From NCBI GenBank assembly GCA_947305065.1, contig CAMZCT010000004.1:1-64000 (forward strand): a DNA stretch of 64,000 nucleotides, given 5' to 3'. Below, piece by piece: positions 61,328 to 64,000 of this stretch. The stretch is from an uncultured Mycoplasmatota bacterium. Its GTDB lineage: Bacteria; Bacillota_I; Bacilli_A; RF39; UBA660. The position numbers and the translations under genes were made by a program. Below the pieces are notes generated by a model. The model saw nothing but the letters and a program-made list of their open reading frames with translations. It did no database searches and was not told the DNA's origin. The number at the start of each line of letters is the position of its first letter. Positions within the stretch are counted from its first letter, which is position 1.

Positions 61328-62263
61328 ATGAAAAATGTTGATTTATTATGGATATTAATATTACTCCTTGTTACTTCTTGTATTATTTATTATAAGGATG
61401 ATATTAGTCAGTTATTAGATGATAATAGGGTTAGTTATTCGGTAAATGAAGAAGATAATAATTATAAAACTGATAGTATCGTTAGTTATAGTAGTAATGA
61501 ACAAATGAAAAAGGATAAGAAAGCTTTTATAACTGGTGAAAACCTTTATTTTAACGAAGAATATAATATATACTATACATATTTAAGCAGTGAGGGTAAA
61601 AAAATATATAATCAGGTTTATGCTAATGCTTTAGTTTATAATAAGACATTTACAACAGTTACTAAGATTAGTACAAATGAACTGAGTGATGTCATGGAAG
61701 CATTATTTAATGATCATCCTGAATTATTCTATTTAGATACTAATTACTCATATAAGTATAATAGTAATGGAATGTGTATAGAAATTACTTTAAATTATAA
61801 TGATACTGTTAATAATATAGAATACAATAAAGATGTATTTGAAAAAGAAGTTAATAGAATTGTTAACGAAGCTAATAAATTAGCTAATGACTTTGAAAAA
61901 GAAAAATATGTGTATATGGCTTTGATTAATGAAGTTGATTATGATAAGAGTGCAAACTATAACCAGAGTGCATTTAGTGCTTTGGTAGTAGGGAAATCAG
62001 TATGTGCTGGTTATGCAAGAGCTTTTCAATTGATTATGCAAAGATTAAATATTCCTACTTATTATGTATTGGGATTTGCTAAAGAAGAACATGCTTGGAA
62101 TATAGTTAAATTAAATGGAGGATATTATAATGTTGACTTAACTTGGGATGATACAGGAGGAGTTTATAAACACTTTAATTTAACTGATAGAGATATAGCA
62201 GTTACTCATGAAAGAAGAGGAATATCTAAGAACTTACCAAAATGTAATTATAGAATGGGTTGA
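61328..62263 (+). CDS. Membrane-anchored transglutaminase-like protein
   Basis: A 311-aa protein. One N-terminal TM (about 6-22) places the rest outside. Residues ~35-130 are a charged, helical region. The C-terminal transglutaminase-like fold has Cys in VGKSVCAGYARAFQLI, His in EEHAWNIVKLN, and Asp in YNVDLTWDD, the Cys-His-Asp triad of the bacterial transglutaminase/protease group. In Bacillota such proteins are usually secreted and thought to be cysteine proteases or wall-linked crosslinkers. GGGGGGATAAT ribosome site. Possibly controlled by the divergent TetR regulator. Confidence 0.85.
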   Translation: MKNVDLLWILILLLVTSCIIYYKDDISQLLDDNRVSYSVNEEDNNYKTDSIVSYSSNEQMKKDKKAFITGENLYFNEEYNIYYTYLSSEGKKIYNQVYANALVYNKTFTTVTKISTNELSDVMEALFNDHPELFYLDTNYSYKYNSNGMCIEITLNYNDTVNNIEYNKDVFEKEVNRIVNEANKLANDFEKEKYVYMALINEVDYDKSANYNQSAFSALVVGKSVCAGYARAFQLIMQRLNIPTYYVLGFAKEEHAWNIVKLNGGYYNVDLTWDDTGGVYKHFNLTDRDIAVTHERRGISKNLPKCNYRMG

Positions 62264-62265
62264 AT

Positions 62266-62300
62266 AATAACAACTTTTATAAAAAAGTTGTTATTTTTTT
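62266..62300 (+). terminator. Rho-independent terminator
   Basis: AATAACAACTTTT-ATAA-AAAAGTTGTTATT, a perfect 13-bp stem, then T-run. Confidence 0.9.
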
Positions 62301-62308
62301 GCTATAAT
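62300..62308 (+). promoter_or_regulatory. Extended -10 promoter of the EamA transporter
   Basis: TGCTATAAT begins in the T-run of the preceding terminator, 21 bases before the start codon. Confidence 0.6.
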
Positions 62309-62328
62309 AATGAGCAGGTGGTTTATTT

Positions 62329-63198
62329 ATGATTTATTGTTTATTAACGTTCATTTTTTGGGGGACGGCAGATTTATTTTATAAGTTAGGTAATAAAGAA
62401 GATAAAAAATATAATGAATTAGTAACAGGAATTATAGTAGGTATTGTTATGGGTATACATGCTACTGTTTATTTATTAATAAATCATTTATCAGTTAGTT
62501 TTATAGAAATGATTAAATATTTACCAGTTTCTTTATGTTATATAATAAGCATGATTGTAAGTTATCGTGGTTTTAGATATATAGAATTAACTTTAGCTAG
62601 TCCAATAGAAAACACATCCGGGGCGATTACTTCTTTATTTTTAATTATATTTTTTAAAGATAAATTACCACCACTAGCTTATTTAGCTATAATATTGGTA
62701 TTTATTGGTATTTTAATGGTATCTATTTTAGAGAAAAAAGAAGGAAGAGCAATAAAGTTAAGAAAAATCAATTTCTTGATAATACTATTTCCTCTAATAT
62801 ATTGTTTATTGGATGGTATAGGAACCTTTTTAGATGCTGTATATTTAGATAAATTAAGTTTGATAAGTGAAGATAGCGCTTTACTTTGTTATGAATATAC
62901 ATTTCTAATATATGCTGTTATAGCTTTAATATTCTTGAAATTTAAGAAACAAAAAGTAAATTTATTTAAAGAAAGAGATAAAACGATAGCAGCTATATTA
63001 GAGACGGCAGGACAATTTTTCTATGTGTTTGCCATGAGTCATAATTCGACAATTGGAGCAACAATAGTAGGATCTTATTGTATATTATCGATGATACTAT
63101 CTCGTATTTTCTTAAAAGAAAAGTTATCAGAACAAAAATATGTAGGTTTATTAATTGCAATATCAGGTTTGATATTACTAGCATTTTTAGATATTTAA
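62329..63198 (+). CDS. EamA/DMT-family transporter
   Basis: A 289-aa membrane protein with ten hydrophobic segments in two homologous halves, the EamA plan. First-half marker: FRYIELTLASPIENTSGAITSLFLIIF-type helix with KDKLPPLAYLAI after it; second half: SHNSTIGATIVGSYCILSMILS and LKEKLSEQKYVGLLIAISGLILL. DMT proteins export or exchange metabolites such as amino acids or nucleotide sugars; the substrate is not visible. AGCAGGTGG ribosome site. Terminator behind it. Confidence 0.87.
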   Translation: MIYCLLTFIFWGTADLFYKLGNKEDKKYNELVTGIIVGIVMGIHATVYLLINHLSVSFIEMIKYLPVSLCYIISMIVSYRGFRYIELTLASPIENTSGAITSLFLIIFFKDKLPPLAYLAIILVFIGILMVSILEKKEGRAIKLRKINFLIILFPLIYCLLDGIGTFLDAVYLDKLSLISEDSALLCYEYTFLIYAVIALIFLKFKKQKVNLFKERDKTIAAILETAGQFFYVFAMSHNSTIGATIVGSYCILSMILSRIFLKEKLSEQKYVGLLIAISGLILLAFLDI

Positions 63199-63222
63199 GG
63201 ACAATTAAACTGGTCCTTTTTT
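63197..63222 (+). terminator. Rho-independent terminator
   Basis: AAGGAC and GTCCTT pair across about ten bases, then T-run; it overlaps the stop codon. Confidence 0.72.
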
Positions 63223-63258
63223 CTATTTAAAGGTATAATATTTATAGGGTGGATAAGT

Positions 63259-64000
63259 ATGAATGAAAAAAATAATCGAATGAAAGAATTAATAGATTTA
63301 TTAACTAAAGCAAGTGTAGCTTATTATCAGAATAGTGAACCAATTATGACTGATTTTGAATATGATAAGTTATATGATGAATTAGTAGAATTAGAGAAAG
63401 AGACTAATATGGTATTATCTAATAGTCCAACTATAAGAGTAGAGCCAGAAATACAAAGTTCTTTACAAACAATTGAACATCCAGCACCAATGTTATCTTT
63501 AGGTAAAACTAAAAGTGTTGACGATTTGGTAGATTTTATTGGGGATAAAGAAGGATTATTATCTTGGAAATTAGATGGTTTAACAATAGTATTGACTTAT
63601 GAAGAGGGTAAACTAGTAAGTGGAGTTACAAGGGGTAATGGAATTATTGGCGAAATAGTAACAGAAAATGTTAAACAGTTTAAAAATATACCACTTACTA
63701 TTCCATATAAAGGTCATCTAGTACTAAGAGGGGAAGCTATTATTAAGTATTCTGATTTTAATAAGATGAACGAAGAAATGGATGATTCTTCTCAATATAA
63801 GAATCCTCGTAATTTATGTAGTGGATCAGTAAGACAATTAGACAGTAAAATAACTGCCAAAAGAAATGTCAATTGTATAATCTTTGCGTTAATTGAAGCA
63901 GATGAAGAATTTAAATATAAGAGCGAAGGATTTGAATGGTTAAAAACATTAGGTTTTGAAACTGTAGAATATTATAAAGTAAATAGTACTAATATACCTG
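63259..64000 (+). CDS. ligA: NAD-dependent DNA ligase LigA, 5' part (cut by the window end)
   Basis: Absent from the track because it has no stop in the window. ATG 63259 follows GGGTGGA. About 247 residues are visible: the Ia domain (AYYQNSEPIMTDFEYDKLYDEL), SPTIRVEPE, LSLGKTKSVDD, the adenylation motif SWKLDGLT with the AMP-accepting Lys, VTRGNGIIGEIV, LRGEAII and NPRNLCSGSVRQLD. LigA seals nicks in DNA replication and repair using NAD. TVGVT-type strands look slightly diverged but all key residues are present. The OB, zinc, HhH and BRCT domains lie beyond the window. Confidence 0.93.
   Translation, partial: MNEKNNRMKELIDLLTKASVAYYQNSEPIMTDFEYDKLYDELVELEKETNMVLSNSPTIRVEPEIQSSLQTIEHPAPMLSLGKTKSVDDLVDFIGDKEGLLSWKLDGLTIVLTYEEGKLVSGVTRGNGIIGEIVTENVKQFKNIPLTIPYKGHLVLRGEAIIKYSDFNKMNEEMDDSSQYKNPRNLCSGSVRQLDSKITAKRNVNCIIFALIEADEEFKYKSEGFEWLKTLGFETVEYYKVNSTNIP

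Noticed and set aside
1-64000. Mycoplasma-type code (TGA = Trp) or TAG recoding
   Set aside because: TGA ends tsaB and marR and TAG ends rpsO exactly where the family ends; Trp is written TGG.
1-64000. CRISPR arrays, insertion sequences, prophage or integrase genes
   Set aside because: No regularly spaced repeats, transposase, integrase or phage structural gene was seen on either strand.

Overview
The window looks like a chromosomal segment of an AT-rich, low-GC Bacillota bacterium, most likely an uncultured gut-type lineage of the Bacilli/Erysipelotrichales/RF39 kind (inference). The evidence is strong AGGTG/GGAGG ribosome sites, frequent TTG and GTG starts, TAA, TAG and TGA all acting as stops (so not the Mycoplasma code), OmpR-type two-component genes, a T-box, a preQ1 element, and cell-wall genes (FemX-like, LD-carboxypeptidase, glucosaminidase). 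Genes are dense and mostly on the + strand. There is no insertion sequence, prophage or CRISPR array. Transcription units are short, and many are separated by a compact hairpin-plus-T-run terminator followed by a TGnTATAAT extended -10 promoter.

Layout. 1-5.1 kb: an odd window edge, one orphan gene, then a tandem array of six paralogous two-helix membrane proteins that resemble small VirB2/TrbC-type (T4SS pilin-like) subunits. Three carry different C-terminal enzymes: an NlpC/P60- or CHAP-like cysteine peptidase, a glucosaminidase and an SGNH/GDSL hydrolase. This is the most unusual system in the window. 5.2-7.7 kb: tRNA t6A synthesis (tsaE, tsaB, and a rimI-tsaD fusion). 7.7-15.6 kb: an SDR enzyme, a YebC-family protein, a two-component system, a small-multidrug-export-like protein, a histidine phosphatase, a FemX-like transferase and a GNAT/transglutaminase-like fusion. 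15.7-19.3 kb: two large orphan proteins with a DUF4176 protein and a frameshifted remnant. 19.3-23 kb: a guanine-deaminase-like enzyme, a lipoprotein, rpsO and pnp. 23-25.8 kb: a truncated and an intact copy of a large surface protein. 25.8-30.1 kb: a MarR regulator with a heterodimeric ABC exporter. 30-34.3 kb: a DUF5662 protein, a radical SAM protein, an acyl-adenylating enzyme and tRNA-Arg(CCG). 34.6-42.1 kb: a PIG-L-like/YfhO-like pair, a Cof-type HAD hydrolase, a methyltransferase and a MacB-like ABC protein. 42.1-44.6 kb: a preQ1-controlled queuosine-precursor transporter and a T-box-controlled prolyl-tRNA synthetase. 44.6-57.2 kb: orphan proteins, an isolated sufB, ssb, a double-length ThyX, an RNase J with a degraded active site, a nonsense-interrupted gene, a HerA-like ATPase and an LD-carboxypeptidase. 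57.3-64 kb: a cohesin/cadherin-like surface protein, a short Rel/SpoT protein with a damaged synthetase, a TetR regulator, a transglutaminase-like protein, an EamA transporter and the 5' part of ligA.

Two themes recur. One is wall and surface remodelling. The other is proteins in which one catalytic half has decayed while the partner half or domain keeps its motifs (ABC pair, ThyX, Rel, RNase J). Start codons were moved from the ORF track wherever a ribosome site clearly selects a downstream start. All family assignments were made by eye and no search was run.
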